Assembly: GCF_029504395.1 (NCBI RefSeq) | Contig: NZ_JAQFIF010000014.1 | Coordinates: 22,084-86,083 of the forward strand | Reading direction: 5' to 3' | DNA: 64,000 nt | Source of the DNA: Arthrobacter sp. ES3-54 | Lineage (GTDB): Bacteria; Actinomycetota; Actinomycetes; Actinomycetales; Micrococcaceae | In this document: piece by piece, positions 52,623-60,642 of the stretch | Numbering within the stretch: position 1 is the first letter of the stretch | Layout: the number at the start of each line of letters is the position of its first letter | Program-made: the position numbers and the translations under genes | Notes under the pieces: generated by a model | Told to the model about the DNA's origin: nothing | Databases searched by the model: none | Seen by the model: only the letters and a program-made list of their open reading frames with translations

Positions 52623-53015
52623 TCAGGCCTGGCTCAGCGCCTTGGCCTTGACAGCGTCGAACTCGCTCTGAGTCAGCGTGCCGGCGTCGAGGAGTTCCTT
52701 GGCCTTCGCAATTTCCTGGGTGGGGGATGCCGCGGCCACGGAGCGGATGTACTCATTAGTGGCGGCCTTGGCCTGCTCTGAACTCTTCGCCTGGCGCTCG
52801 GCCATGCTGCGGCCCCGCGCGATCAGGTACACAAGAACCGTCAGGAACGGCACGAAGACGAGGAATATGATCCACACAGCCTTGAGCCAGCCACTGAGCT
52901 CGTGGTCCCGGAAGATGTCGGTGATAACGGCAAACAGCGCGAAAAGGTAGGCGACGAACGCGAATCCCCAAAAGAACAGCCAAATGACGCTCCAGAATTG
53001 CTCCACGGGAGCCAT
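52623..53015 (-). CDS. PLD_N/SHOCT-domain membrane protein
   Basis: About 130 residues. Two membrane helices (WSVIWLFFWGFAFVAYLFALFAV and LKAVWIIFLVFVPFLTVLVYLIARG) flank the IFRDHELSGW loop of the PLDc_N family, then a C-terminal SHOCT motif (EIAKAKELLDAGTLTQSEFDAVKAKAL). Possible oligomerisation or membrane-scaffold role. Paralogue of the next gene. Start at 53015 is assumed; ATG 53045 is possible. Confidence 0.8.
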   Translation of the reverse strand: MAPVEQFWSVIWLFFWGFAFVAYLFALFAVITDIFRDHELSGWLKAVWIIFLVFVPFLTVLVYLIARGRSMAERQAKSSEQAKAATNEYIRSVAAASPTQEIAKAKELLDAGTLTQSEFDAVKAKALSQA

Positions 53016-53158
53016 CCTTTCGTTCTGAGGAAGCCCTGCTGGCATTCCTTACGCGCCAAGGTAGTCCGCCGGGATATCCGCCGTTAGGACCATAAGGCCT
53101 GAATTTGCCGAGGTGGAGCCCATATACCGTCCCAGTTGCAGCTCCGGCCAGGTGCCTT

Positions 53159-53533
53159 TTACCGGAGCGCCCTGGCCTTCAGCATCTGGAATTCATCGCC
53201 GGTGATTGTGCCTTCATCAAGGAGTTTCTTGCCCGCCGCGATCTGTTCCGCCGGGTTGATGTTGGCGGTCCGCCGGATGTATTCAGCCATGTCTTCCCTC
53301 GCGACGTCCTGACGGGCGGATTGCCTGATGGCCATTTGCTGTCCGTAGAACATTATGTAGGCCAGGCAACCGAGGAGCGGAAACAACAGAACACCCAGAA
53401 TCCACAGGGCTTTTACCCACCCTGCCCGCAGGCTGTCCGCGAAGATGTCCCGGATGACGAGAAAAAGCAGGATCAAATACGCCGCAAACATGACGAACGA
53501 AAACATGAGCCAAATGAAGTCCCAAAATCCCAT
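53159..53533 (-). CDS. PLD_N/SHOCT-domain membrane protein, paralogue
   Basis: A 124-residue protein with the same layout as its neighbour: FWDFIWLMFSFVMFAAYLILLFLVI, IFADSLRAGWVKALWILGVLLFPLLGCLAYIM, then SHOCT (EQIAAGKKLLDEGTITGDEFQMLKARAL). GAAGGT precedes ATG 53533. Tandem duplication with divergence is likely. Function unknown. Confidence 0.82.
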   Translation of the reverse strand: MGFWDFIWLMFSFVMFAAYLILLFLVIRDIFADSLRAGWVKALWILGVLLFPLLGCLAYIMFYGQQMAIRQSARQDVAREDMAEYIRRTANINPAEQIAAGKKLLDEGTITGDEFQMLKARALR

Positions 53534-53763
53534 GACCTTCGCCTTTCGCGAAACCGGTGAAGAGGCAACGATGTGTTCAGCGGCGATGCCGGGCCATCCG
53601 GCGTGGCAGGCGGCTTTGCGCAAGTGAAACGCTAGGACCCGTTTCGGCACCAGCCTACGCACGGGGACCTCGTTGTCAACGAGCCTGTCAACGGGCTGGT
53701 CAATGAACTGTAGAGCGGTAGCGCGAGGCGGGCCAAGACGAGGCGGACCTCGGAATGGCGGGA

Positions 53764-53919
53764 CTAGAAGAAGTGCAGCTCACTGCCCGCGTCTGGGGAA
53801 GGATGCACCACGGGAGCTTGGCCGAGCTCGAGCAGGATGTCGTTAATGCTCAGCTGGCCGTCCAGCTGAGGATCCAGCTGCACCGGGACAACAGCCTCCG
53901 GAACGGCGTCGCTACTCAT
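53764..53919 (-). CDS. Possible 51-aa small acidic protein
   Basis: On the minus strand ATG 53919 opens a frame of 51 residues: MSSDAVPEAVVPVQLDPQ ... SINDILLELG ... SPDAGSELHFF, ending TAG at 53764. The composition is protein-like (regular hydrophobic positions, acidic) with GC-rich third positions. No good ribosome site was seen and no family is recognised. It could be a real microprotein or chance. Confidence 0.45.
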   Translation of the reverse strand: MSSDAVPEAVVPVQLDPQLDGQLSINDILLELGQAPVVHPSPDAGSELHFF

Positions 53920-54063
53920 GCCACGATCATATGTGCGGACCATCCCCCAGCCCGGGGGCCACGCCGACTGCGGGCCAGGGCCGGCCTCAGCCCGGGCCCG
54001 CAGCGCAGTCCGGCGCCCTGGTTTCCGGCGCCGGAGGCCAACCGGCGGTGAGGCGCCGAGGCG

Positions 54064-54540
54064 TCAGGCGCCGTCGTAGGCAGTCTGAAGGGCGGCGATG
54101 TCCAGCTTGCGCATGCCGAGCATTGCTTGCATGGCGCGCTGGGCGCCGTCGGGGTCGGGGCCACCGATCAGTTGTTCCAGCACTGACGGCACAACCTGCC
54201 ACGACACCCCGTAGCGGTCCTTGAGCCAACCGCACTGGCTTGCTTGGCCGCCCTCGGTCAGGACCGACCAGTACCGGTCCACTTCCTCCTGCGAGGCGCA
54301 GTCGATGACAAAGGACACCGCCTCATTGAACGTGAAGGCCGGCCCTCCGTTCAATGCAGTGAAGGTGCGCCCGTCAAGCTCGAAGCGAACAGTGATCGCC
54401 TGGCCGGCCGGCCCGGGACCGCCCTCGCCATACCGCGCGACGTCGAGGATTTTGCCGCCGTCGAAGATGGAGACGTAGTACTCGGCGGCTTCCTCGGCCT
54501 GGCTGTCGAACCACAGGCAGGTGGTGATCTTTTCGCTCAC
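54064..54540 (-). CDS. PhnB-like VOC-family protein
   Basis: A 158-residue VOC protein: ITTCLWFDSQAEEAAEYYVSIFDGGKI at the N-terminus is the 3-demethylubiquinone/PhnB-type signature, with GGPAFTFNEAVSFVIDCASQEEVDRYW and C-terminal QAMLGMRKLDIAALQTAYD. Called VOC/PhnB; no phosphonate role implied. Starts at 54540. Confidence 0.88.
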   Translation of the reverse strand: MSEKITTCLWFDSQAEEAAEYYVSIFDGGKILDVARYGEGGPGPAGQAITVRFELDGRTFTALNGGPAFTFNEAVSFVIDCASQEEVDRYWSVLTEGGQASQCGWLKDRYGVSWQVVPSVLEQLIGGPDPDGAQRAMQAMLGMRKLDIAALQTAYDGA

Positions 54541-54683
54541 AGCGCTCCCCTTGCATTCGCCCGTGCCACCGGCTGGCTCCGGCGGCGATCAGAGGCATGG
54601 GACCGAGCCTAGCCCCACGGTGATTTCGGGCACAACGACTTCCGCCGGCCGGACGTCACCCGGACGGGACTAGGCTTGGACGT

Positions 54684-55127
54684 ATGCCTTCTCCAACCCC
54701 CAGACTCCCCCGTTCCTCCGCCCAGGACGCTCCAAGTACCGGCCTCCGGCCCGGGCAGACCGCCGCGCTGGCCGCTTCCGCGGATGCGCTCCTGATCCTG
54801 CTCTTCGCGGCGATTGGGCGCGACGCGCACCAGCGCGGGGACATCATCACCGGCGTCTTTGCGACGGCGTGGCCGTTCCTGGCGGGCGCGGCACTGGCAT
54901 GGCTCGCCCTCCGGCTGTGGCACGACCCCCTGCGGGTGTGGCCCGCCGGCGTCGCCGTCTGGCTCGGAACCGTCGCCGTCGGCATGATTCTGCGAGCCGT
55001 CACCGGGCAGACGGTGGTGCTGCCGTTCATCATCGTGGCGCTGATGAGCCTGGGCGTTTTCCTCCTGGGTTACCGCCTTTTGGCCGCGGGCGTGCGGCGG
55101 TTGCGTTCACGCCGCCGCCAGGCCTAA
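54684..55127 (+). CDS. DUF3054 membrane protein
   Basis: A 147-residue protein with four hydrophobic helices; ADALLILLFAAIGRDAHQRG is the DUF3054 start, and RLWHDPLRVWPAGVAVWLGTVAVGMILRAVTGQTVVLPFIIVAL its core. Function unknown; often found next to Lrp-type genes near trpD in Arthrobacter-like genomes. Start at ATG 54684. Confidence 0.88.
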   Translation: MPSPTPRLPRSSAQDAPSTGLRPGQTAALAASADALLILLFAAIGRDAHQRGDIITGVFATAWPFLAGAALAWLALRLWHDPLRVWPAGVAVWLGTVAVGMILRAVTGQTVVLPFIIVALMSLGVFLLGYRLLAAGVRRLRSRRRQA

Positions 55128-55215
55128 TGCACTAGGCTGGCAGAAGATGGCAGCGCCCGGACAGGGGCCGCCGACAGGCCCGCAAACGGCGCAACCGATC
55201 CGGAAAGGCTCACAC

Positions 55216-55497
55216 GTGGTCACCGCATTCGTCCTGATCAAGACAGACGCTTCACGCATCCCGGAGACCGCCGAGGAAATCTCCGCTATCGCCGGCATCA
55301 GCGAGGTCTATTCCGTCACGGGCGAGTGGGACCTGATCGCCATCGCCCGCGTGGCCAAGCACGAGGACTTGGCGGAAGTTATCGCGGACAAGCTCTCGAA
55401 GGTTCGGGGCGTGGCCCACACCACCACCCAGATCGCCTTCCGCGCATACTCACAACACGACCTCGACGCGGCCTTTGCCCTCGGTTTCGAGCAGTAG
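55216..55497 (+). CDS. Lrp/AsnC ligand-binding (RAM) domain protein
   Basis: A 93-residue stand-alone RAM domain without a DNA-binding part: VTAFVLIKTDASRIPETAEEISAIAGISEVYSVTGEWDLIAIARV. It likely binds amino acids and may partner an Lrp regulator. GTG 55216 follows GGAAAGG; upstream codons add a Gly/Pro-rich extension. Confidence 0.88.
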   Translation: MVTAFVLIKTDASRIPETAEEISAIAGISEVYSVTGEWDLIAIARVAKHEDLAEVIADKLSKVRGVAHTTTQIAFRAYSQHDLDAAFALGFEQ

Positions 55498-55977
55498 CGA
55501 CAAGTAGCACCAGGCGTGCGTGGTCTTGGATCAGGCCGCCTTGCCGCTCGTGAACCATGCTGCCGTCCAAGGGCGATCACGCGACCTCTGGCCCACGCCT
55601 ACCGAAAAAAATTGCATAGAAGCTTAGTGTCGATGCAGTCAACGTAGGGGGAATGCGTGATGGACAAGACAACGAGCCCAAGCCGGACCAGGCATTGCCA
55701 CCCTCGCGTACAGACCTGATTTTTCTCCATCGTCTGCAGGCTGGTGGTTGCCGATGATCCGACCGGAGTCCCGGGGCTGAGCCGCCGCCAGACCTGAAAC
55801 GCGGTGCCGCCACCGGCCCGGGCCGTGACTGTTGCGTGCTCTTGACTCGGCCCCCGCCGCAAGCGTATACAAGGGCCATCCCGGCGTCGTCGGGGGGTCA
55901 CGACCGCAGAACTAACGCGGGCAGCGCTGGGACCGTCGTTATGAACCACGGCGGAGCAGCGGAGTGAGGTGTGAGCG
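55498..55977. other. Intergenic region with a promoter before the DedA gene
   Basis: About 480 bases without a supported gene. TTGACT (55842-55847) and TATACA (55866-55871), 18 bases apart, form a good sigma-70-type promoter for the DedA gene 106 bases downstream. An AAAAAAATT patch near 55606 is unusual in this GC-rich DNA. No RNA gene was recognised. Confidence 0.5.
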
Positions 55978-56661
55978 ATGACCGGATTGGCTGCCCTCCG
56001 CTTCGTGGCGCTCGGCTGGGCAGGCTTCGTCGCCGCGGAAGCAGGGATTGCGGACGAATGGGGGTACTACTTCGGCGTCTTCGTGATTGTGCTGGCCCAG
56101 TGCGCCGGCGTACCGCTTCCCGCCGTGGCCGTACTGCTTGGGGCCTACGCCTCGGCGCGCCACGGAGATCTGAACCTTGCTGCCGTTATCGCGGTCGGCA
56201 GCCTGGGCGCCATGCTCGGGAGCACTATTGGCTACGTACTTGGGCGGGTGGGAGGCCGTCCCTTGATGCTGCGACTTGCACAGCGCTTCCACGCCGACGA
56301 GAGTCGCATCGTCCAAATGGAGTCGTTCTTCGATCGGCACGGCGGCAAAGCCCTGTTCTTCGGCCGCTGGGTCATTGTCGTCCGGCTCTGGGGCGCCATT
56401 GCCGCGGGGGCTGCCAAGATGCCGTGGCCCAAGTTCCTGCTGTGGACCATCACAGGGTCCATTGCCTGGGTCGCGAGCCTCAGCGTTCTCGCCTATCTGG
56501 CCGGGGCGCTGGCCCATGCCATCGGTGACGCTCTCGACATCGGCGGCTGGGTGCTGGTCCCCATCGTCGTGCTTGGCCTGGTGATCGTCTGGCGCCGACG
56601 CAGACGCCGGAAGCTCAAGTCAGCGGGAGGGTCAGGGGACGGCGTGCCCGACGCCGAATGA
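55978..56661 (+). CDS. DedA-family membrane protein
   Basis: A 227-residue protein of the DedA/VTT superfamily (lipid scramblase or undecaprenyl-phosphate flippase relatives). LGAMLGSTIGYVLGRVGG and FFDRHGGKALFFGRWVIVVRLWGAIAAGAAKMPWPKFL with the conserved Arg (GRW..VVR) and Gly-rich helices are diagnostic. The C-terminus is Arg/Lys-rich. Confidence 0.9.
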   Translation: MTGLAALRFVALGWAGFVAAEAGIADEWGYYFGVFVIVLAQCAGVPLPAVAVLLGAYASARHGDLNLAAVIAVGSLGAMLGSTIGYVLGRVGGRPLMLRLAQRFHADESRIVQMESFFDRHGGKALFFGRWVIVVRLWGAIAAGAAKMPWPKFLLWTITGSIAWVASLSVLAYLAGALAHAIGDALDIGGWVLVPIVVLGLVIVWRRRRRRKLKSAGGSGDGVPDAE

Positions 56662-56746
56662 AGCCGGGGCCTCGCTGTCCCGCCGGGATCAACCAATTTG
56701 CTCCGCGGCTTCTGCACCCGCTTGGTGCGCGCTAGTCTGGCGGCGC

Positions 56747-57811
56747 TTACGCGGCGGTCTGCGACAAAGCGACCCACCTGTCCAGCGCCGCGGCCGCGGC
56801 GCCGGATTCAATGGACTGCTCGGCGCGCTTGAACGCGGCGGCCATGCGCTCCGCCAGCGGACCGACGGCGTCGAGGTCGAACGCGACCAGCCCGGCCGCG
56901 GCATTGAGCAGCGCCGCATCACGGGCCGGACCCGGTGCACCGCCAAGGACAGCGCGAACGACGGCGGCATTGGCCACGGCGTCACCGCCGCGCAGCTCCT
57001 CCAGCGTGGCCGTCCGGATGCCGAGGTCGCGCGGATCAAACATCTCTTCCGTGACCTCACCATTGCGGATCTCCCACACGCGCGACGGGCCGGTGGTGGT
57101 GAGCTCATCCAGGCCGTCATTCCCGCGGAAAACCAGGCCGCGGCTGCCGCGCTTGGCCAGCACTCCGGCCACCAGGGGCGCCATCTGCTCGTTGGCGACG
57201 CCCACGGCCGAGGCCTGGACATGGGCCGGGTTGATCATGGGGCCCAGGAAGTTGAACGCAGTCGGAACGCCGAGTTCGCGGCGGGCGACGGCGGCATGCC
57301 GCATCGAGGGGTGGAACACCTGGGCGAAGCAAAACGTGATTCCCGCCTCTTCGGCATTGAGCGCCACACGGGGAATGGGAAGATCCAGCCTGACGCCGAG
57401 GGCCTCCAGGACATCGGCGGATCCGGATGAGGACGACGACGCTCGGTTGCCGTGCTTGACCACCTTGGCCCCCGCTCCGGCGGCGATCAGGGCAGCCATC
57501 GTGGAGATGTTGACAGTGTTCTGCTGATCGCCACCCGTTCCGACAATGTCCAACTTCTCACCGGCAATGTCAATGGGGTTGGCGTTGGAGATCATCGCCT
57601 CCACCAGGCCAGAGAGCTCATCCACGGTCTCGCCCTTGGAGCGCAGGGCCACCAGGAATCCCGCCACCTGGGCCGGCGTCGCTTCACCGGACATGATGGA
57701 GTTCATGGCCCACTCAGTGCTCCCGGCGGTGAGGTCCACGCCGCTGATGAGCGCGTTGATGAGCCGCGGCCAGGTGTTGCCTGCCGCCTGTGCAGATGCC
57801 TGTGAAGTCAC
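56747..57811 (-). CDS. trpD: Anthranilate phosphoribosyltransferase
   Basis: A 354-residue enzyme joining anthranilate and PRPP in tryptophan synthesis. IVGTGGDQQNTVNISTMAALIAAGAGAKVVKHGNRASSSSSGSADVLEALG contains the PRPP-binding GTGGD and KHGNR motifs, and the family's length is matched. Start GTG 57811 is immediately after GGGAG. The gene is convergent with the DedA gene and divergent from ctaE, the usual Arthrobacter arrangement. Confidence 0.95.
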   Translation of the reverse strand: MTSQASAQAAGNTWPRLINALISGVDLTAGSTEWAMNSIMSGEATPAQVAGFLVALRSKGETVDELSGLVEAMISNANPIDIAGEKLDIVGTGGDQQNTVNISTMAALIAAGAGAKVVKHGNRASSSSSGSADVLEALGVRLDLPIPRVALNAEEAGITFCFAQVFHPSMRHAAVARRELGVPTAFNFLGPMINPAHVQASAVGVANEQMAPLVAGVLAKRGSRGLVFRGNDGLDELTTTGPSRVWEIRNGEVTEEMFDPRDLGIRTATLEELRGGDAVANAAVVRAVLGGAPGPARDAALLNAAAGLVAFDLDAVGPLAERMAAAFKRAEQSIESGAAAAALDRWVALSQTAA

Positions 57812-57923
57812 CTCCCGATGCTATCGAGGTCGGCCCCGCAAAGACCAATGTGAACCCCTCCGGGAACTTTTCCGCGCGAATTCGCGTCTTTGTAGAAAAA
57901 GTCCCCCGAAAACGCGGTTTGCG

Positions 57924-57959
57924 TTGGGCAGGACGGACTTTTATAGACATAATGTCTAT
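57924..57959 (+). promoter_or_regulatory. ctaE promoter with palindrome abutting the start codon
   Basis: TTGGGC (57924) and CATAAT (57948-57953) are 18 bases apart; the expected start point falls on the GTG at 57960, suggesting a leaderless message. The -10 lies inside a perfect palindrome ATAGACAT-A-ATGTCTAT (57943-57959). Confidence 0.55.
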
Positions 57960-58598
57960 GTGACATCTGCGACCCATGCCCCCAGTACCCCGGCGCACCC
58001 GACGCTGAACCGCCCGAACATGGTTTCTGTTGGAACCGTTGTGTGGCTGTCCAGTGAGTTGATGTTCTTCGCCGGTCTCTTCGCCATGTACTTCACACTC
58101 CGTTCGACTTCCGGACTGATGTGGGCCGAAGAGACAGCCAAGCTCAACTTCCCGTTTGCGCTCGTTAACACGATCGTCCTCGTGGCAAGTTCCTTTACTT
58201 GCCAGATGGGCGTCTTCGCTGCCGAGCGGCTCCAGCCGCGCCGGACCGGCGGACGCTTCAGCTTCACCCAGTGGGGAATGAACGGATGGTTCATCCTGAC
58301 GTTCCTCATGGGTTCCTTCTTCGTCGCCGGCCAGGCGACCGAGTACGCCATGCTCGTTTCCGAGCATGTCTCGCTGTCCTCCAACGCCTACGGTTCAGCC
58401 TTCTACATAACGACGGGCTTCCACGGCCTGCACGTCATCGGCGGTCTGATTGCCTTCCTGCTCATCATGGGCCGCTCCTTCGCCGCGAAGAAGTTCGGAC
58501 ACTTCGAGGCAACCTCGGCGATTGTCACCTCGTATTACTGGCACTTCGTGGACGTCGTCTGGATTGGCCTCTTCCTGGTCATCTACGTCCTCAAGTAG
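57960..58598 (+). CDS. ctaE: Cytochrome c oxidase subunit III (aa3-type)
   Basis: A 212-residue, five-helix subunit of the aa3 oxidase. LSSELMFFAGLFAMYF, then FYITTGFHGLHVIGGLIAFLLI and SYYWHFVDVVWIGLFLVIYV are the subunit III signatures. GTG 57960 is the start (VTSATHAPSTPAHPTLNRPNM). It heads ctaE-qcrC-qcrA-qcrB, the actinobacterial bcc-aa3 supercomplex module; subunits I and II are outside the window. Confidence 0.95.
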   Translation: MTSATHAPSTPAHPTLNRPNMVSVGTVVWLSSELMFFAGLFAMYFTLRSTSGLMWAEETAKLNFPFALVNTIVLVASSFTCQMGVFAAERLQPRRTGGRFSFTQWGMNGWFILTFLMGSFFVAGQATEYAMLVSEHVSLSSNAYGSAFYITTGFHGLHVIGGLIAFLLIMGRSFAAKKFGHFEATSAIVTSYYWHFVDVVWIGLFLVIYVLK

Positions 58599-58684
58599 TC
58601 AGACTTGACTCTTTTTCTACAAGAGGCAGAATTTCAAGAAGCGGCTCCCGGAGCCACCGTAGGATCGAATAAAGGAACCACCAC

Positions 58685-59473
58685 GTGAAGGCACTCTCGC
58701 AGAAGCGACGTCACCCACTGGCAGCAATTGCACTGCTGCTAATGGGCCTCTTGGTCACGGGTGGGCTGTACGCCGTTGCCACCACCGTCAACCAGGCCAA
58801 GGCCGACACCACCACCTACAGCGCAAGCGACGTAGAGGAAGGCGGCAAACTTTTTGCCGCCAACTGCGCCACCTGCCACGGCATGGGTGCCAACGGCTCG
58901 CAGGCCGGGCCGTCCCTTGTAGGCGTCGGCGCCGCCGCTGTTGACTTCCAGGTTGGTACCGGCCGCATGCCCATGGAGATGAACGGCCCGCAGGCCTACC
59001 AGAAGCCCGCCCAGTTCAACGAGGAACAGACCAAGCAGCTGGCTGCTTACGTTGCCTCCCTCGGCCCCGGCCCGGCCATCCCCGAGGCGGGTGTGCTCGA
59101 TGAGAAGGGCAACGCCGCCAACGGTGGCGAGCTGTTCCGCACGAACTGCGCCATGTGCCACAACGCTGCCGCTGCCGGCGGTGCACTCACCCGGGGCAAG
59201 TTCGCCCCGGCCCTCGCGGGTGTCTCCGGTCAGCACATCTACGAAGCCATGGTCACCGGCCCGCAGAACATGCCGGTCTTCAGTGACGCGAACATTTCCC
59301 CCGAGGGCAAGCGCGACATCATCACCTTCCTGAAGCAGATTGAGGCCAACGGTTCACCCGGCGGCGCCGATCTTGGGGCACTGGGACCCGTGTCCGAAGG
59401 TCTCTTTGTCTGGATTGCCGGCCTGGGCGTCATCATCGCGTTCACCATCTGGCTCACATCCCGCACCTCCTAG
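58685..59473 (+). CDS. qcrC: Cytochrome bc1 complex diheme cytochrome c subunit
   Basis: A 262-residue membrane-bound diheme cytochrome c. Heme sites are C61-x2-C64-H65 (CATCH) and C155-x2-C158-H159 (CAMCH). An N-terminal membrane anchor (LAAIALLLMGLLVTGGLYA) and C-terminal helix (LFVWIAGLGVIIAFTIWL) place the hemes outside. It replaces soluble cytochrome c by carrying electrons directly to aa3 oxidase. GTG 58685 start. Confidence 0.95.
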   Translation: MKALSQKRRHPLAAIALLLMGLLVTGGLYAVATTVNQAKADTTTYSASDVEEGGKLFAANCATCHGMGANGSQAGPSLVGVGAAAVDFQVGTGRMPMEMNGPQAYQKPAQFNEEQTKQLAAYVASLGPGPAIPEAGVLDEKGNAANGGELFRTNCAMCHNAAAAGGALTRGKFAPALAGVSGQHIYEAMVTGPQNMPVFSDANISPEGKRDIITFLKQIEANGSPGGADLGALGPVSEGLFVWIAGLGVIIAFTIWLTSRTS

Positions 59474-59497
59474 TGCGGACGCACCTGTAAGAATTTT

Positions 59498-59548
59498 CTG
59501 CTGATCCGTCAGCAGTTTGAATTGAAACCTAACTCGGCACATGCCGAG
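59498..59548 (+). other. Two short hairpins between qcrC and qcrA
   Basis: CTGCTGA-TCCG-TCAGCAG (59498-59515) followed by TTT, and CTCGGCA-CA-TGCCGAG (59533-59548), both perfect 7-bp stems. They may be a processing or attenuation site that sets the relative amounts of the subunits. Confidence 0.45.
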
Positions 59549-59571
59549 ACGAGAGAAGGATGAGGCGAATT

Positions 59572-60642
59572 ATGGGCAACCATAGTGACGGCAGTCCGAA
59601 CCACTCGGGCACCGTAGCTACGGCTGGTCAGAATGAGGTGGAGAAGTTCCAGGATCCTGGAATTCCCCCGCACCGTTTGCGCCTGGCCGACACGGACCCG
59701 AGGGCCGCAAAGAAAGCAGAACGGCAGGTAGCCCTTCTGTTCGGTATCTCAGTCGTTGGCACCCTGATATTCCTGGTGGCGTACTTCGCGATCGATCTGG
59801 GGAATGATTCCTCGATCGCCACGATCCGCCTCCAGAACGCATTGCTCGGCATCGGCACCGCGTTGGCGATGCTCGGCATCGGCACCGGCATCGTCCACTG
59901 GGCCAAGGCCCTCATGCCGGACCACGAGGTCTCGGAAGAGCGCCACGCGATCCGCACCGAGGAAGACCGCCAGGCTGCCGTACGGATCGTCGATGACATT
60001 GTGGAAGAAACCGGCATCAAGCGCCGGCCGCTGATCCGCAATACGCTCCTCGGCGCCATGGCCCTCGCGCCTTTGCCCGCCCTGGCCATCTTTGGTGACC
60101 TCGGTCCCCGGCCGGACGACAAGCTGGCCCACACGATGTGGGCCCCGCAGGACGGCAAACTCAAGCGCCTCGCCCGCGACCCCGATGGCACTCCCATCAA
60201 GGCAGCGGACGTCACCATTGGCTCTGCTTTCCACGTCATTCCCGAAGGCCTGAACGAGCTGCACGAAGGCAAGCTGAACGAGAAGGCGAAGTCTGTTGTC
60301 CTGCTCATGCGCCTGAACCCGGAGGAGCTCCACCCCTCTCCCGGCCGCGCGGACTGGGCCTACAACGGAATTGTTGCCTACTCCAAGATCTGCACCCACG
60401 TCGGTTGCCCTGTTGCCCTGTACGAGCAGCAGACCCACCACCTGCTGTGCCCGTGCCACCAGTCAACCTTCGACCTGACCCAGGAATGCAAGGTTATCTT
60501 CGGACCGGCCAGCCGTCCTCTGCCCCAGCTGCCTATCGCAGTGGACTCCGAGGGCTACCTGGTTGCCACGAGCGACTTCCATGAACCCGTTGGACCGACT
60601 TACTGGGAGCGTGAGCAGCATGTCCTCATCCCTAACGCCTGA
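59572..60642 (+). CDS. qcrA: Cytochrome bc1 complex Rieske iron-sulfur subunit
   Basis: A 356-residue Rieske protein with three N-terminal membrane helices, the actinobacterial form (others have one). The 2Fe-2S site is CTHVGC (Cys274, His276) and CPCH (Cys293, His296), with the Cys279-Cys295 disulfide. ATG 59572 is chosen over 59560 because GAGG is six bases before it. Overlaps qcrB by 23 bases. Confidence 0.95.
   Translation: MGNHSDGSPNHSGTVATAGQNEVEKFQDPGIPPHRLRLADTDPRAAKKAERQVALLFGISVVGTLIFLVAYFAIDLGNDSSIATIRLQNALLGIGTALAMLGIGTGIVHWAKALMPDHEVSEERHAIRTEEDRQAAVRIVDDIVEETGIKRRPLIRNTLLGAMALAPLPALAIFGDLGPRPDDKLAHTMWAPQDGKLKRLARDPDGTPIKAADVTIGSAFHVIPEGLNELHEGKLNEKAKSVVLLMRLNPEELHPSPGRADWAYNGIVAYSKICTHVGCPVALYEQQTHHLLCPCHQSTFDLTQECKVIFGPASRPLPQLPIAVDSEGYLVATSDFHEPVGPTYWEREQHVLIPNA

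Noticed and set aside
53755..54051. 98-codon forward frame
   Set aside because: Pro/Arg-rich second half and antisense to the more plausible 51-codon frame.
55599..55949. 116-codon reverse frame in the gap before the DedA gene
   Set aside because: Low protein-like character, no ribosome site, and it covers the probable DedA promoter.
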